A DNA stretch of 64,000 nt, taken from Thalassobius sp. Cn5-15. GTDB lineage: Bacteria > Pseudomonadota > Alphaproteobacteria > Rhodobacterales > Rhodobacteraceae. Position numbers and translations under genes: made by a program. The DNA lies in assembly GCF_022347685.1 (NCBI RefSeq), contig NZ_JAKRGF010000003.1:62001-126000 (forward strand), in the 5' to 3' direction. Within the stretch, counting starts at the first letter, position 1. Each line of letters opens with the position of its first letter. Positions 25,187 to 34,719 of this stretch are shown here, piece by piece. Below the pieces are notes generated by a model, which was given only the letters and a program-made list of their open reading frames with translations, did no database searches and was not told the origin of the DNA.

Positions 25187-26506
25187 TTACGCTGCCACGG
25201 GGGCGGCGACCTTTTGCGGCGTGCCCGCGACATAGGTTTGGACAATCGCACGGTCATCGCCCAGCATTTGCAGGATGAACAGCTCTTCCGACAGGCTTTC
25301 CGCGCGGTCCATACGCAACCGCATAGCGTCCGTGGCACGGGCATCCAACACCACAATATCCGCCTCTGACCCTGCCGCCAGCGTGCCGATCTGATCCTGC
25401 AACCCCAGCGTCACCGCGTTGCCACGGGTGATCCAGTGGAAGGCCCGCAGGGGATGCAATTTCTGACCCTGCAGTTGCAGCACCTTGTACCCCTCATTCA
25501 GGGTTTGCAGCATCGAATAGCTGGTGCCAGCCCCGATGTCGGTGGCAATGCCGTTCACAATCCCGCGCCCGCGCAGGCCCGCATCATCAAAGAGGCCAGA
25601 GCCGAGGAACAGGTTCGAGGTGGGGCAGAACACCGGATGCGACCCTGTGTCAGCCAAAACCTCGATTTCGCGCGGCTCCAGGTGGATCGCATGCCCCAGC
25701 AGCGCACGGGGACCAAGAAGGCCGTAGTTCTCATAAACCCCCAGATAGTCAGGCGCGTCTGGATAAAGGTCCTTTGTAAACGCAATCTCATCGCGGTTTT
25801 CACTGAGGTGGGTCTGCATGTAGCACTCAGGGTGTTCGCCCATAAGCGCGCCCGCCGCCTCTAGCTGGGCGGGGCTGGAGGTGATGGCAAATCGTGGCGA
25901 CACCGCATAAAGAGCGCGGCCCTGTCCGTGCCAGCGGTCAATCAGCGCCTTGGTCTGATCATAGCCTGATTGCGCTGTATCCCGCAGGCCATCCGGCGCA
26001 TTGCGGTCCATCATCACCTTGCCACCGATCATCCGCATGTCGCGGCGCGCGGCCTCAGCAAAGTAAGCATTGGCCGAGGTGTCATGGACCGAACAGAAAG
26101 CCACTGCCGTGGTGGTGCCGTGGCCAGTGATCAGGTCGTAAAACCGCGTTGCCATCTGCGCGCTATGGTCAGCGTCGACAAAACGGGTTTCTTCAGGGAA
26201 GGTGTAATTGTTCAGCCAATCCAGCAGCTGATCGCCCCAGGACGCCACCACCTGCACCTGCGGGAAATGCAGGTGTGTGTCGATAAAACCAGCCATCAAC
26301 AGGTTGGGCCGATGGTCGATCACCTGCGCGTCGCCCGCTTGTGGTGCGATCTGGCTGTGGTCGCCAGACGCAATGATGCGACCGTCGTCGATCAGCAGCG
26401 CGCCGTCCTCGATATAGCTATAGGCGTTGGTATCCGCCTCATGCTGCGGCTCTGAGGTGAAGGTGAGGAGGCGACCGCGTAAGAGTTTTAGACCCTGCTC
26501 TGTCAT
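25187..26506 (-). CDS. guaD: Guanine deaminase
   Basis: A 439-residue zinc amidohydrolase that deaminates guanine to xanthine, the substrate of the XDH encoded just upstream. Metal ligands and signature stretches are MAGFIDTHLHFPQ near residue 72, MQTHLSENRDEI near 232, LLGHAIHLE near 265 and ATDIGAGTSYSMLQTLNEGYK near 317. Length fits GuaD. The ATG at 26506 is taken because family members begin near this point; its ribosome site is weak. It follows xdhC after a 136-base gap holding a perfect inverted repeat, so it may have its own regulated promoter. Confidence 0.92.
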   Translation of the reverse strand: MTEQGLKLLRGRLLTFTSEPQHEADTNAYSYIEDGALLIDDGRIIASGDHSQIAPQAGDAQVIDHRPNLLMAGFIDTHLHFPQVQVVASWGDQLLDWLNNYTFPEETRFVDADHSAQMATRFYDLITGHGTTTAVAFCSVHDTSANAYFAEAARRDMRMIGGKVMMDRNAPDGLRDTAQSGYDQTKALIDRWHGQGRALYAVSPRFAITSSPAQLEAAGALMGEHPECYMQTHLSENRDEIAFTKDLYPDAPDYLGVYENYGLLGPRALLGHAIHLEPREIEVLADTGSHPVFCPTSNLFLGSGLFDDAGLRGRGIVNGIATDIGAGTSYSMLQTLNEGYKVLQLQGQKLHPLRAFHWITRGNAVTLGLQDQIGTLAAGSEADIVVLDARATDAMRLRMDRAESLSEELFILQMLGDDRAIVQTYVAGTPQKVAAPVAA

Positions 26507-26613
26507 AGCCACACCATCTGACGGGCACACGCCGCCGCGCAACGACCCGAAGGCCGCATCTGTTGTTTCAAATCCCGCATTGGGACCTCCATATTTTAAC
26601 CATCACCAAGACA

Positions 26614-26633
26614 ACCATACGCAACCGTATGGT
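26614..26633. promoter_or_regulatory. Inverted repeat upstream of guaD
   Basis: ACCATACG and CGTATGGT flank CAAC, perfect over 8 bp per arm, between xdhC and guaD. It could be an operator for guaD or an RNA hairpin after xdhC. A related CATACG-N4-CGTATG repeat occurs at 33371-33386 at the other side of the cluster. Confidence 0.45.
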
Positions 26634-26642
26634 GTCTGCGGA

Positions 26643-27497
26643 TCACTGGGCTGCCAGAGACGGCTCAGTTGCCCCCAAAGGGGCGGTTGCGGCAGGTTCA
26701 GAGGTCAGCGCCGTGATCACTTCGGCCACCACAAGGGCGGCGATCACGGCTGGCCGCTTGTCGCGGCTACCGCCTGCCCCGATGGGGCAGTTCAATTGAG
26801 CGACGGACAATCTGTCGGCGCAATTCTGTGTGCTCCAGTTGAGGAAGCTGGCACGTTTTGTAGCTGATCCGATCATGCCCACATAGGCCGCATCACCGCG
26901 GGCGAGTGCGGCGGAGGTCAGCAGGAAATCAAGACCATGGTCATGGGTCAGCACAATAAAGGCACTGCCCGGTGGGGCGATGTGGATGTCATGTTCGGGC
27001 AGTGCAGACAGGCGACAGTCCACATCTGCGCGGAGCTGCACCAACTCTTCCTGGCGCGGGTCAATCACGATGGTCTGCACCGGCATATGCTGAAACTGAT
27101 CCGCCAAAGCGCGCCCCACATGACCGGCGCCAAGGATATAGACATGGGGCAGCAGCCGCTGTTCTGCGTCGGCGCGATCCACTGCCGCCTGCCGACCAGC
27201 AGCGTCCAAGAGGATCAGCGTGACCTCCACCCGACCACCGCAGCATTGACCAATCTCTGGCCCCAAAGGCAAATCCAGCGTGGCCGCTGTGTCGCCCGAC
27301 GCCAGCAGATCACGGGCGGCGGCGATGGCACGGTGTTCCAACTGCCCCCCGCCGATGGTGCCATACAACGCGTCAGCGCTGACAAACATCTCCGTCCCTT
27401 CGCCACGAGGGGAAGAGCCGCGCACACGAGTCAACTGCAAGGCCACCACGGGGGTGTCTGTACTGAGAAAATCGTGCAGTGTGCGCGAGATGGACAT
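26643..27497 (-). CDS. xdhC: Xanthine dehydrogenase accessory protein
   Basis: A 284-residue XdhC. It binds Moco, promotes its sulfuration and inserts it into XdhB. It shows the N-terminal domain with RVRGSSPRGEGTEMFV near residue 25 and GTIGGGQLEHRAI near 46, the conserved GQCCGGRVEVTL near 82 with the Moco-binding cysteine, and a Rossmann-type half with VYILGAGHVGRAL near 118 and AYVGMIGSATKRASF near 203. It begins three bases after the xdhB stop, in one operon with xdhAB. Confidence 0.94.
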   Translation of the reverse strand: MSISRTLHDFLSTDTPVVALQLTRVRGSSPRGEGTEMFVSADALYGTIGGGQLEHRAIAAARDLLASGDTAATLDLPLGPEIGQCCGGRVEVTLILLDAAGRQAAVDRADAEQRLLPHVYILGAGHVGRALADQFQHMPVQTIVIDPRQEELVQLRADVDCRLSALPEHDIHIAPPGSAFIVLTHDHGLDFLLTSAALARGDAAYVGMIGSATKRASFLNWSTQNCADRLSVAQLNCPIGAGGSRDKRPAVIAALVVAEVITALTSEPAATAPLGATEPSLAAQ

Positions 27498-27500
27498 GAG

Positions 27501-29834
27501 TTAGCCCCCAGTTCGCAGGCGTTCGCAGGCCATCAGCACCCGCTCAGGTGTCGCCGGTGCATCCAAGCGCGGACACTCGCGGTAATCGGCAACCGAGGCC
27601 ACGGCCATCGACAGCGCCTCAAACACCGAGATGCCTAACATAAAGGGGGGCTCCCCAACGGCCTTGGAGCGTTTGATGGTCCGTTCCTTGTTCACCGACC
27701 ATTCCGCCAGCTCAACGTTAAATTCACGCGGGCGATCACTGGCCAGCGGGATTTTATAGGTTGATGGCGCGTGGGTGCGCAGGCGGCCTGCGTCGTCCCA
27801 CCACAACTCTTCGGTCGTGAGCCAGCCCATGCCCTGAATAAAGGCGCCCTCGACCTGACCTTTGTCAAGGATCGGGTTCAGAGAGCGGCCCACGTCATGC
27901 AAAATGTCTGTGCGATCAACGGTGTATTCGCCAGTCAGCGTGTCGATCGACACCTCAGAACACGACGCGCCGTAGGCATAGTAAAAGAACGGCCTCCCCT
28001 TGCCCGCTGCACGGTCCCAGTGGATTTTTGGCGTCTTATAGAACCCTGCGGCCGACAGGTGGACGCGGGCCATATAGGCCTCTTTCACCAATGTGTTGAA
28101 CGGCACCAGCTCATCACCGATACGGATGGTATTGGGCAGAAAGTGCACCTGATCCTCTGCCACCCCGCGCGAGTCTGCCGCGAATTTGACCAGTCGTGCC
28201 TTGATTTGTTCCGCCCCATCAAGCGCGGCCATACCGTTCAGGTCCGACCCAGAAGAGGCTGCAGTGGCGGAGGTGTTGGGCACCTTTTCCGTGGTGGTTT
28301 TGGTGATCTTCACGCGGTCGAAATCGACCTGAAAGGCATCGGCTACAATCTGTGCAATCTTGGTGTTCAGACCCTGTCCCATTTCGGTCCCGCCGTGGTT
28401 CAGGTGGATCGAGCCGTCGTTATAGACGTGGATCAGCGATCCGGCCTGATTGTACCAAGTCGCGGTGAAAGAAATACCGAATTTCACTGGTGTCAGCGCA
28501 ATGCCTTTGCGGATCACGCCGCCCTTTGCGTTGTGCTCCAGCACTGCCTGACGACGCGCTTGATAGTCAGCGTTTTCCTCCAACTCCGCCACCACACGGT
28601 CGATAATGTTATCCTCCACCTCCTGATGATAGGGTGTGAGGGTCCGGCTATCGCCGGGCTGACCGTAGAAGTTTGCTTTGCGCACCTCTAGCGGGTCTTT
28701 GCCCAGCTTATACGCGATCTCTTCGATCATCCGTTCGGCCGCGACCACACCCTGCGGGCCACCGAAGCCGCGAAAGGCGGTGTTGGACACGGTATTGGTT
28801 TTCAACGGCTCACTGCGCAGGCGGACATTCGGGTAGAAATAGGCGTTATCGGCGTGAAACAGCGCGCGGTCGGTGACAGGGCCGGAGAGGTCCGAGGTAT
28901 AGCCGCAGCGCGCGGCAAAGACACTATCGACCGCCTGAATGCGGCCCTGATCGTCAAAACCAACATCGTAATCGACGACAAAATCGTGCCGTTTCCCGGT
29001 GGCCGTCATGTCCTGATCGCGGTCGGGACGGATTTTGCAGGGGCGGTTCCACTTCTTCGCGGCCATGGCGGCAACCACGCAGAACAGGTTCATCTGACTT
29101 TCCTTGCCGCCAAACCCGCCTCCCATCCGGCGCACGTTTATGGTCACCGCATGCGATGGCACGCCAAGGACGTGGGCCACCATATGCTGCGCCTCACTGG
29201 GGTGCTGGGTAGAGCTGGTGACAGTCACATCATCATCCTCTCCAGGCACGGCAAAGGCGATGTGGCCTTCAAGGTACATATGGTCCTGACCGCCGATTTC
29301 CATACGCCCCCGAATGCGGTGTAATGCGGCCTCCATCGCTGGCGTAACATCGCCACGTTCCAGCTTCAGCGGGTCGGTGACCAGCGTGCCGCCTGCATTT
29401 CGCGCCGCCAGCGGATCAAGGGCGTGCGGCAGGACGTCATACTCCATTTTCGCCAGTTCCGCCGCCCGCCGCGCTGCATCACGGCTGTCGGCGATTACGG
29501 CAAAGAGCGGGTGGCCGTGAAACTCGACCCGTTCGGTGGGGAAGACCGGTTCATCCTCTTTTCCCGTCGGGCTGATGTCGTTGTGGCCAGGAATATCCTC
29601 TGCGGTCAGCACACCAATAACGCCCGGTGCGGCGCGCACCGCATCAAGATCCATCGACAGGATGCGCCCATGCGCCACGGTCGAGGTACCAAGGTAGGCG
29701 TGCATCGTGCCCATCGGTTCGGCAATATCATCGCAGTATTCAGCGCGGCCTGTGACGTGTTTCACCGCACTGTCATGCTGACGGTCATCATTCACCAGAC
29801 CTTTCAGCGGGGGGAGCGTGTCGTGTTTGTTCAT
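27501..29834 (-). CDS. xdhB: Xanthine dehydrogenase, molybdopterin subunit
   Basis: A 777-residue large subunit. GRAEYCDDI near residue 29 opens the aldehyde oxidase/xanthine dehydrogenase domain; MYLEGHIAFAVPGE near 186, RRMGGGFGGKESQ near 234, AFRGFGGPQGV near 346 and GGTEMGQGLNTKIAQI near 485 form the substrate and Moco sites, and the catalytic Glu is in KAVGEPPFMLG near 730. It hydroxylates hypoxanthine and xanthine to urate. It follows xdhA after 12 bases. Molybdenum would come through the modABC system in the same window. Confidence 0.95.
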   Translation of the reverse strand: MNKHDTLPPLKGLVNDDRQHDSAVKHVTGRAEYCDDIAEPMGTMHAYLGTSTVAHGRILSMDLDAVRAAPGVIGVLTAEDIPGHNDISPTGKEDEPVFPTERVEFHGHPLFAVIADSRDAARRAAELAKMEYDVLPHALDPLAARNAGGTLVTDPLKLERGDVTPAMEAALHRIRGRMEIGGQDHMYLEGHIAFAVPGEDDDVTVTSSTQHPSEAQHMVAHVLGVPSHAVTINVRRMGGGFGGKESQMNLFCVVAAMAAKKWNRPCKIRPDRDQDMTATGKRHDFVVDYDVGFDDQGRIQAVDSVFAARCGYTSDLSGPVTDRALFHADNAYFYPNVRLRSEPLKTNTVSNTAFRGFGGPQGVVAAERMIEEIAYKLGKDPLEVRKANFYGQPGDSRTLTPYHQEVEDNIIDRVVAELEENADYQARRQAVLEHNAKGGVIRKGIALTPVKFGISFTATWYNQAGSLIHVYNDGSIHLNHGGTEMGQGLNTKIAQIVADAFQVDFDRVKITKTTTEKVPNTSATAASSGSDLNGMAALDGAEQIKARLVKFAADSRGVAEDQVHFLPNTIRIGDELVPFNTLVKEAYMARVHLSAAGFYKTPKIHWDRAAGKGRPFFYYAYGASCSEVSIDTLTGEYTVDRTDILHDVGRSLNPILDKGQVEGAFIQGMGWLTTEELWWDDAGRLRTHAPSTYKIPLASDRPREFNVELAEWSVNKERTIKRSKAVGEPPFMLGISVFEALSMAVASVADYRECPRLDAPATPERVLMACERLRTGG

Positions 29835-29846
29835 CTTAACCCCTCC

Positions 29847-31304
29847 TCAAACCACCAGCCGCACGGGCTGATCTACGTCTGAATGTTCCATGTAGAACCG
29901 GCGCAGCAGATTGCTGGCCGAGAGCAGACGATAATCCGCAGAGGCGCGCCAGTCGCTGAGTGGCTGGAAATCTGTCGCCACAGCCTGCGCCGCAGCCTCA
30001 AAGGTGGCTGAGCCAAAGGGGCGACCGATCAGCGCCGCCTCTGCCGCCGAAGCGCGTTTCGGAGTGGCTGCCATACCGCCATAGGCGATGCGTGCATCCG
30101 TGATCTGGCCTGCCTGAACAGTGACAGAGATGCCCACCGCAACGGCGGAAATATCTTCATCCCGCCGTTTAGAGATTTTGTAAGCCGCATTCAGTTGCGC
30201 CGTGGATGGCACCGGGATAGTGACACTCTCCAGAAACTCACCCGCGTGCAGATCCTGTTTTCCGTAGTCGATGAAGTACGCCTCAAGCGGCACTTCTCGG
30301 CGTTCCATACCCTTGCGTAGGGTCACACGCGCGCCCAGCGCGATCAGCACCGGCGGGGTGTCCCCGATGGGCGATCCGTTAGCGATATTGCCACCCACTG
30401 TGCCCATGTTGCGCACCTGCCACCCGGCGATGCGGTTCCAGTAATCGAGGAGGAAGGGGAAGTGTTCCTGCACCAAGGGCAGGAAATCCGAATAGCTGAC
30501 CCCCGCGCCAAGTGTGATGGCACCATCCGCGACCTCAATCCGTTTCAGCGCGTCGATCTGGTTGATGTGGATTGCAGGGCTGATCGGGCGCAGGAATTTC
30601 GTCACCCAGAGACCCACATCCGTAGCACCGGCCACAATCGTTGCCTGCGGGTTTTCGACCAGCACAGCAGCGAAATCATCCAGATCGGCGGGCACAATCG
30701 CCTGATTGTCCACTGGTCCCGTGACCACGCGGGCACCATCGCGCAGTTCCTGCAGCTGCTCAGTGATCCCGTCGCGGGTCTCCGCCAGATAATCTGCCGT
30801 TGCTGTGCCGTATTCACTCACCGCCAGTGCGGCCTTGATGATCGGTTCGTACCCTGTGCAGCGGCACAGGTTGCCCTGCAATGCCACCTCCACCTGACGG
30901 GCGGTCGGCTGCGCCACCTCCATCCACAAGGCGTAGAGCGACATCACGATGCCCGGCGTGCAGAACCCGCATTGCGATCCGTGATGATCGACCATCGCCT
31001 GCTGCACAGGGTGCAACCCACCGTCGGCGCCACGGATATGTTCAATCGTTACCACATGGCAGCCATCCAGTGAGGCGACAAAGCGGATGCAGGCATTCAC
31101 CGCCTCATACCGCAGGCCCTGCTTGGTCAACCGCCCAACCAACACGGTACAAGCACCACAGTCACCCTCAGCACAACCTTCCTTGCTGCCGGTCAGGCGC
31201 TGGTCGATGCGCAGGAAATCCAACAGTGTGTCCGTCGCCGCAACCGACGGCAGCGAGATCGCCCGTCCGTTCAGCAAAAACCGAATATCGCTACGCTGGC
31301 TCAT
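29847..31304 (-). CDS. xdhA: Xanthine dehydrogenase, FeS/FAD subunit
   Basis: A 485-residue small subunit. Two [2Fe-2S] domains are visible: EGCAEGDCGACTVLVG near residue 41 and SQCGFCTPGIVMSLYAL with GNLCRCTGYEPI near 105-145. The FAD domain has ATIVAGATDVGLWVTK near 220 and RNMGTVGGNIANGSPIGD near 300. It passes electrons from the Moco site of XdhB to NAD. The ATG at 31304 has GGAGGG upstream and removes an unlikely 24-residue extension. It heads the xdhABC operon and is divergent from a LysR gene. Confidence 0.95.
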   Translation of the reverse strand: MSQRSDIRFLLNGRAISLPSVAATDTLLDFLRIDQRLTGSKEGCAEGDCGACTVLVGRLTKQGLRYEAVNACIRFVASLDGCHVVTIEHIRGADGGLHPVQQAMVDHHGSQCGFCTPGIVMSLYALWMEVAQPTARQVEVALQGNLCRCTGYEPIIKAALAVSEYGTATADYLAETRDGITEQLQELRDGARVVTGPVDNQAIVPADLDDFAAVLVENPQATIVAGATDVGLWVTKFLRPISPAIHINQIDALKRIEVADGAITLGAGVSYSDFLPLVQEHFPFLLDYWNRIAGWQVRNMGTVGGNIANGSPIGDTPPVLIALGARVTLRKGMERREVPLEAYFIDYGKQDLHAGEFLESVTIPVPSTAQLNAAYKISKRRDEDISAVAVGISVTVQAGQITDARIAYGGMAATPKRASAAEAALIGRPFGSATFEAAAQAVATDFQPLSDWRASADYRLLSASNLLRRFYMEHSDVDQPVRLVV

Positions 31305-31472
31305 CCTGACCCTCCGACTGCGTGGCTGCCCCGCAAGCGGGGTGTGCCACAATAAAATACCACCGCCAACTATCAATGAATATGACGCTATACGCTAAAT
31401 ACTTTCTACAATCTGTTGATAATGATAGCCTGCCCGACAAATAAGCAGATCAGCGCGAGGACGCCGTCCAAA
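31305..31472. promoter_or_regulatory. Divergent xdhA / LysR control region
   Basis: An AT-rich 168-base gap between xdhA and the first LysR gene. CCCCGC-AA-GCGGGG (31329-31342) is a hairpin in the probable xdhA leader. CTATCA (31370-31375) and TGATAG (31423-31428) are distant inverted half-sites. I could not fix a LysR T-N11-A box with confidence. Confidence 0.4.
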
Positions 31473-32375
31473 ATGCCTTATATCGAATGCCTGCGCGTCT
31501 TTACCCGTGTGGTGGAACTGGGTTCTATCACCTCTGGCGGGCGCGATTTGCGACTGACACCGGCCGTAGCCTCCAAACGGATCAAAGAGCTGGAGGCGCG
31601 GCTGGGCGTGAGGTTGTTCAATCGCACCACGCGGTCGATCATCCCCACGGAAGTCGGCCAGCTGTTTTATCAGGAGGCCAAGAATGTGCTGGCCTCACTG
31701 GACACGGCGGAGGCGGTGGTGGCAAATTACTCCGACCGCCCGCGCGGGGTGATCCGAGTGGCCGCGCCCCTGGGTGTCGGGCGGCGCATCATTGCGCCAC
31801 TGGTGCCTGAATTTGTGGCGGAGTATCCCGAGACGGAGGTGCAGATGCGCCTGTCAGATCGCGCGGTGGATCTGATGAGTGAACGAATGGATGTGGCGTT
31901 TTTTGTGGGGGTACCCAAAGAGTCCAACCTGAAACTCCGCCAGATCGCGGAGGTAGAGCGTGTGCTGGTCGCCGCCCCTGAGTATATCGCCAACCACGGC
32001 AGACCAACGGGACCGCAGGATCTGCTGAAGAACCACAATTGCCTGCTGCTGCGCTATCCGCGCTCGCCCGAATATTTCTGGCAGCTGCAGACGGACGCAG
32101 GCCTGCGCAAGCTGGAGGTGACGGGGCGCTTTGACGCTGATGACAGCGACGTGCTGACCGATTGGGCGCTGGCGGGGCATGGGATTGCCAACAAACCACG
32201 TTTTGACGTGGCAGTGCATCTGGCAAGCGGTGACCTGGTGGAAGTGATGGCAGACACGCCCCCTGCCCCGTCGCTGTTTGGCTGCCTGTATCCGCACCGC
32301 AAATTGCAGGATCCGAAAACGCGGGCCTTTGTGGATTTCATGACGGAACGTAGTCAGGCGCGGCTGGGGCTATAG
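31473..32375 (+). CDS. LysR-family regulator, divergent from xdhA
   Basis: A 300-residue LysR-type regulator. The N-terminal helix-turn-helix covers LRVFTRVVELGSITSGGRDLRLTPAVASKRIKELEARLGVRLFNRTTR (residues 6-53); the ligand domain follows, with RGVIRVAAPLGVGRRIIAPLVPEF near 90 and LTDWALAGHGIANKP near 230. The divergent placement to xdhA suggests it controls the xanthine dehydrogenase operon, a standard LysR arrangement, but the effector is not known. The ATG at 31473 is the first one compatible with the family start. It is clearly related to the next gene. Confidence 0.85.
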   Translation: MPYIECLRVFTRVVELGSITSGGRDLRLTPAVASKRIKELEARLGVRLFNRTTRSIIPTEVGQLFYQEAKNVLASLDTAEAVVANYSDRPRGVIRVAAPLGVGRRIIAPLVPEFVAEYPETEVQMRLSDRAVDLMSERMDVAFFVGVPKESNLKLRQIAEVERVLVAAPEYIANHGRPTGPQDLLKNHNCLLLRYPRSPEYFWQLQTDAGLRKLEVTGRFDADDSDVLTDWALAGHGIANKPRFDVAVHLASGDLVEVMADTPPAPSLFGCLYPHRKLQDPKTRAFVDFMTERSQARLGL

Positions 32376-32447
32376 GGTGGCGCGGCGGCGGATTTAAAGG
32401 TAAATTCAAATAAATACGCCGATCTTTAGTAAAAACCGGAAAATCCT

Positions 32448-33362
32448 ATGGCCTACCTCGACAATATCCGCACCTTTGTCCGGGTCTATGAACTGGGCAA
32501 TATGTCCGCAGCCGCGCGGGATTTGCGGGTATCGGCCGCGGTGGCCTCCAGCCGGATCTCTCAATTGGAGGATCACCTTGGCGTACGGCTGTTTCATCGC
32601 ACGACACGCACGCTGACGCCGACGGAACAGGGACAGATTTTCTACAGCGGCGCGGGCAAGATCCTAGAGGCGGTGGAGGAGGCAGAGGCCGACATTTCCG
32701 ACATCACCGACAGTCCGCGCGGCACGCTTTATGTGGCGGCCCCCTTGGGCGTCGGGCAGCGGTTCATTGCCCCTGCGGTACCTGCGTTCAAGGAACAGTA
32801 TCCGCAAATCTCCATACGTTTGCGTCTGTCAGACCGGAAGTTGGATCTGGCGGCAGAAGGCCTCGACACGGCTTTCTTCCTTGGGGTGCCGGAGGACAGC
32901 AATCTGCGCATCCGCAAAATCACCGATTGCCCGCGGGTTCTATGTGCCGCGCCGGATTACATCGACCGTCGGGGGGCGCCACAGAACAGTGATGAGTTGC
33001 GCACCGATGCGCAGGATTGCCTGAACCTGCGCTACCCCGGCGCACCGGAATTTCAGTGGCCTCTGCACGGCCCGAACGGTGTGCAACGGGTGCCGGTGAC
33101 TGGCCCGTTTGAAACCGACCACGGTGAGGTGCTGACCCAATGGGCGCTGGCGGGACATGGAATCGTGATGAAACCGGTGTTTGAGATTGCCGAACACCTT
33201 GCCACCGGACGGCTGGAGGTGGTTCTGCCAGAAGAGCCACCAGTGCCGATCCAACTGGCCTGCCTTTACCTGCACCGACGTCGGCAGGATCCAAAGGCAC
33301 GGCTGTTCATGGATTTCATGGTCGAACACATTCAGGCCGAAATGGCGCGGCTGCCGCTGTGA
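32448..33362 (+). CDS. Second LysR-family regulator, paralogue of its neighbour
   Basis: A 304-residue LysR-type regulator. It matches its upstream neighbour block for block: LDNIRTFVRVYELGNMSAAARDLRVSAAVASSRISQLEDHLGVRLFHRTTR at the start, RGTLYVAAPLGVGQRFIAPAVPAF near residue 92 and LTQWALAGHGIVMKPVFEIAEHL near 228. The two are tandem paralogues 72 bases apart. It may control a different promoter or form mixed regulation with the first. Target and effector unknown. Confidence 0.85.
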   Translation: MAYLDNIRTFVRVYELGNMSAAARDLRVSAAVASSRISQLEDHLGVRLFHRTTRTLTPTEQGQIFYSGAGKILEAVEEAEADISDITDSPRGTLYVAAPLGVGQRFIAPAVPAFKEQYPQISIRLRLSDRKLDLAAEGLDTAFFLGVPEDSNLRIRKITDCPRVLCAAPDYIDRRGAPQNSDELRTDAQDCLNLRYPGAPEFQWPLHGPNGVQRVPVTGPFETDHGEVLTQWALAGHGIVMKPVFEIAEHLATGRLEVVLPEEPPVPIQLACLYLHRRRQDPKARLFMDFMVEHIQAEMARLPL

Positions 33363-33370
33363 CTGCCCAC

Positions 33371-33386
33371 CATACGGTAGCGTATG
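33371..33386. terminator. Small inverted repeat between convergent LysR and MFS genes
   Basis: CATACG and CGTATG flank GTAG. The repeat lies within the 25 bases separating the convergent ends of the LysR gene and the metal exporter. It is short and has only TTTAAA after it, so a terminator role is uncertain. Confidence 0.35.
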
Positions 33387-33387
33387 T

Positions 33388-34710
33388 TTAAAACCGTGTG
33401 GCCCAGCGCGGGTGATCGTCATCGATGATCAGCGCGTGGCTGTGACGATGCCCGCCGCCCTGCAGGTGCGGGTGATCAGGTGGCAGATTGTGGTGTGTGT
33501 GCTCCACCTCCACCGGATCGCCAACGGGCCAGAGGCGCATGGCGGCGACCATGCCCAGCGTGGCGATCAGCGTCAGACCCAGCAGCGCTGCCTGCACACC
33601 AAACCATGTGATCAACACACCCGCCAACGGATAGGCAAACAGCCAGCAAAAATGCGACAATGCAAACTGCGCCGCAAACAGCGCCGGACGGTCCGCCGCA
33701 TGGGCGGAGCGACGTAGCAAGCGCCCCGCCGGGGTGGACAATGTGGAAAAGCCCAGCCCAAGGATCAGCCAACACAGCAACAGCGCAGGCCAGCGCAAAC
33801 CGTAAACCGCCGTCAACAGCGACAATAGCATCAGCCCGCCAATCATCAGAACCGCCCCGAAGAGCATCACCGGGCGGTCTGCCAAATGTGTCAGCACCCG
33901 CGGCAGCGCCATTGCGGCCAACATGGAGCCGAGGCCAAAGGCAAACATTGTCCACGCCAGCGCACCCTCTGACAGGCCCAGATCTGCCCGCACCAGAACC
34001 ACGGTATTCACCAGCACCATCGCACCTGCCGCCGCCACCGTGACGTTGAGCGCCATCAACCCGCGCAGGCGCGGCGTGGCCAGAAAGACCCGCGTGCCCA
34101 GCGTGGTGCGGTCATAGATCCCGCGTTTGGCGTCGGGTTTCGGCGCAGGCAGCATCACCGTCAGGATCAACACCGCAGACCCCAAGAAACCCAGAGCGGT
34201 GCCCAGAAACAGCGTATCATAGCTGACCAGTAACAACAGCAACGCCGCCAGTGTCGGGCTGATGATGCTTTCCAGATCGTAGGTCATGCGCGACAGGGCC
34301 AGACCTTGAGTATAGCGATCCTCCTCTGGCAAGACATCGGGGATGGTGGCCTGAAACACTGGCGTAAACCCGGCAGAAGCCGCCTGTAGCGCAAAGATCA
34401 ATGCAAAGACCTGCCAGACCTCGCTGACAAACGGCAGCGCCACCGCCACTGCCACACGGATCAGATCCAGCCCCACCAGATAGGTACGGCGCGGCAACCG
34501 ATCGGCCAAGGCACCCGCAATGGGCGCGATCAGCACATAGGCCACCATCTTGATCATAAAGACGATGCCCAGAACCATCCCCGCCTGTTCGCCCGCCAGA
34601 TCAAAGGCCAAGAGCCCCAGCGCGACAGAGGCCAAACCGGTGCCAAGAAGCGCCACAAGCTGGGCAGTGAAAAGATGGCGAAACGCGCGATCAGAGAGGA
34701 TAGAGAACAT
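33388..34710 (-). CDS. MFS metal exporter with His-rich tail (NreB/NrsD-like)
   Basis: A 440-residue major facilitator with about 12 membrane segments and the loop motif GALADRLPRRTY near residue 65. The C-terminal cytoplasmic tail, about residues 405-440, is rich in His and Asp (EHTHHNLPPDHPHL, GGGHRHSHALIIDDDHP), as in nickel exporters NreB and NrsD. With the RcnR-like repressor 9 bases upstream in the same operon, nickel or cobalt efflux is the best reading. The metal is inferred, not shown. Confidence 0.85.
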   Translation of the reverse strand: MFSILSDRAFRHLFTAQLVALLGTGLASVALGLLAFDLAGEQAGMVLGIVFMIKMVAYVLIAPIAGALADRLPRRTYLVGLDLIRVAVAVALPFVSEVWQVFALIFALQAASAGFTPVFQATIPDVLPEEDRYTQGLALSRMTYDLESIISPTLAALLLLLVSYDTLFLGTALGFLGSAVLILTVMLPAPKPDAKRGIYDRTTLGTRVFLATPRLRGLMALNVTVAAAGAMVLVNTVVLVRADLGLSEGALAWTMFAFGLGSMLAAMALPRVLTHLADRPVMLFGAVLMIGGLMLLSLLTAVYGLRWPALLLCWLILGLGFSTLSTPAGRLLRRSAHAADRPALFAAQFALSHFCWLFAYPLAGVLITWFGVQAALLGLTLIATLGMVAAMRLWPVGDPVEVEHTHHNLPPDHPHLQGGGHRHSHALIIDDDHPRWATRF

Positions 34711-34719
34711 CAGCAGACC

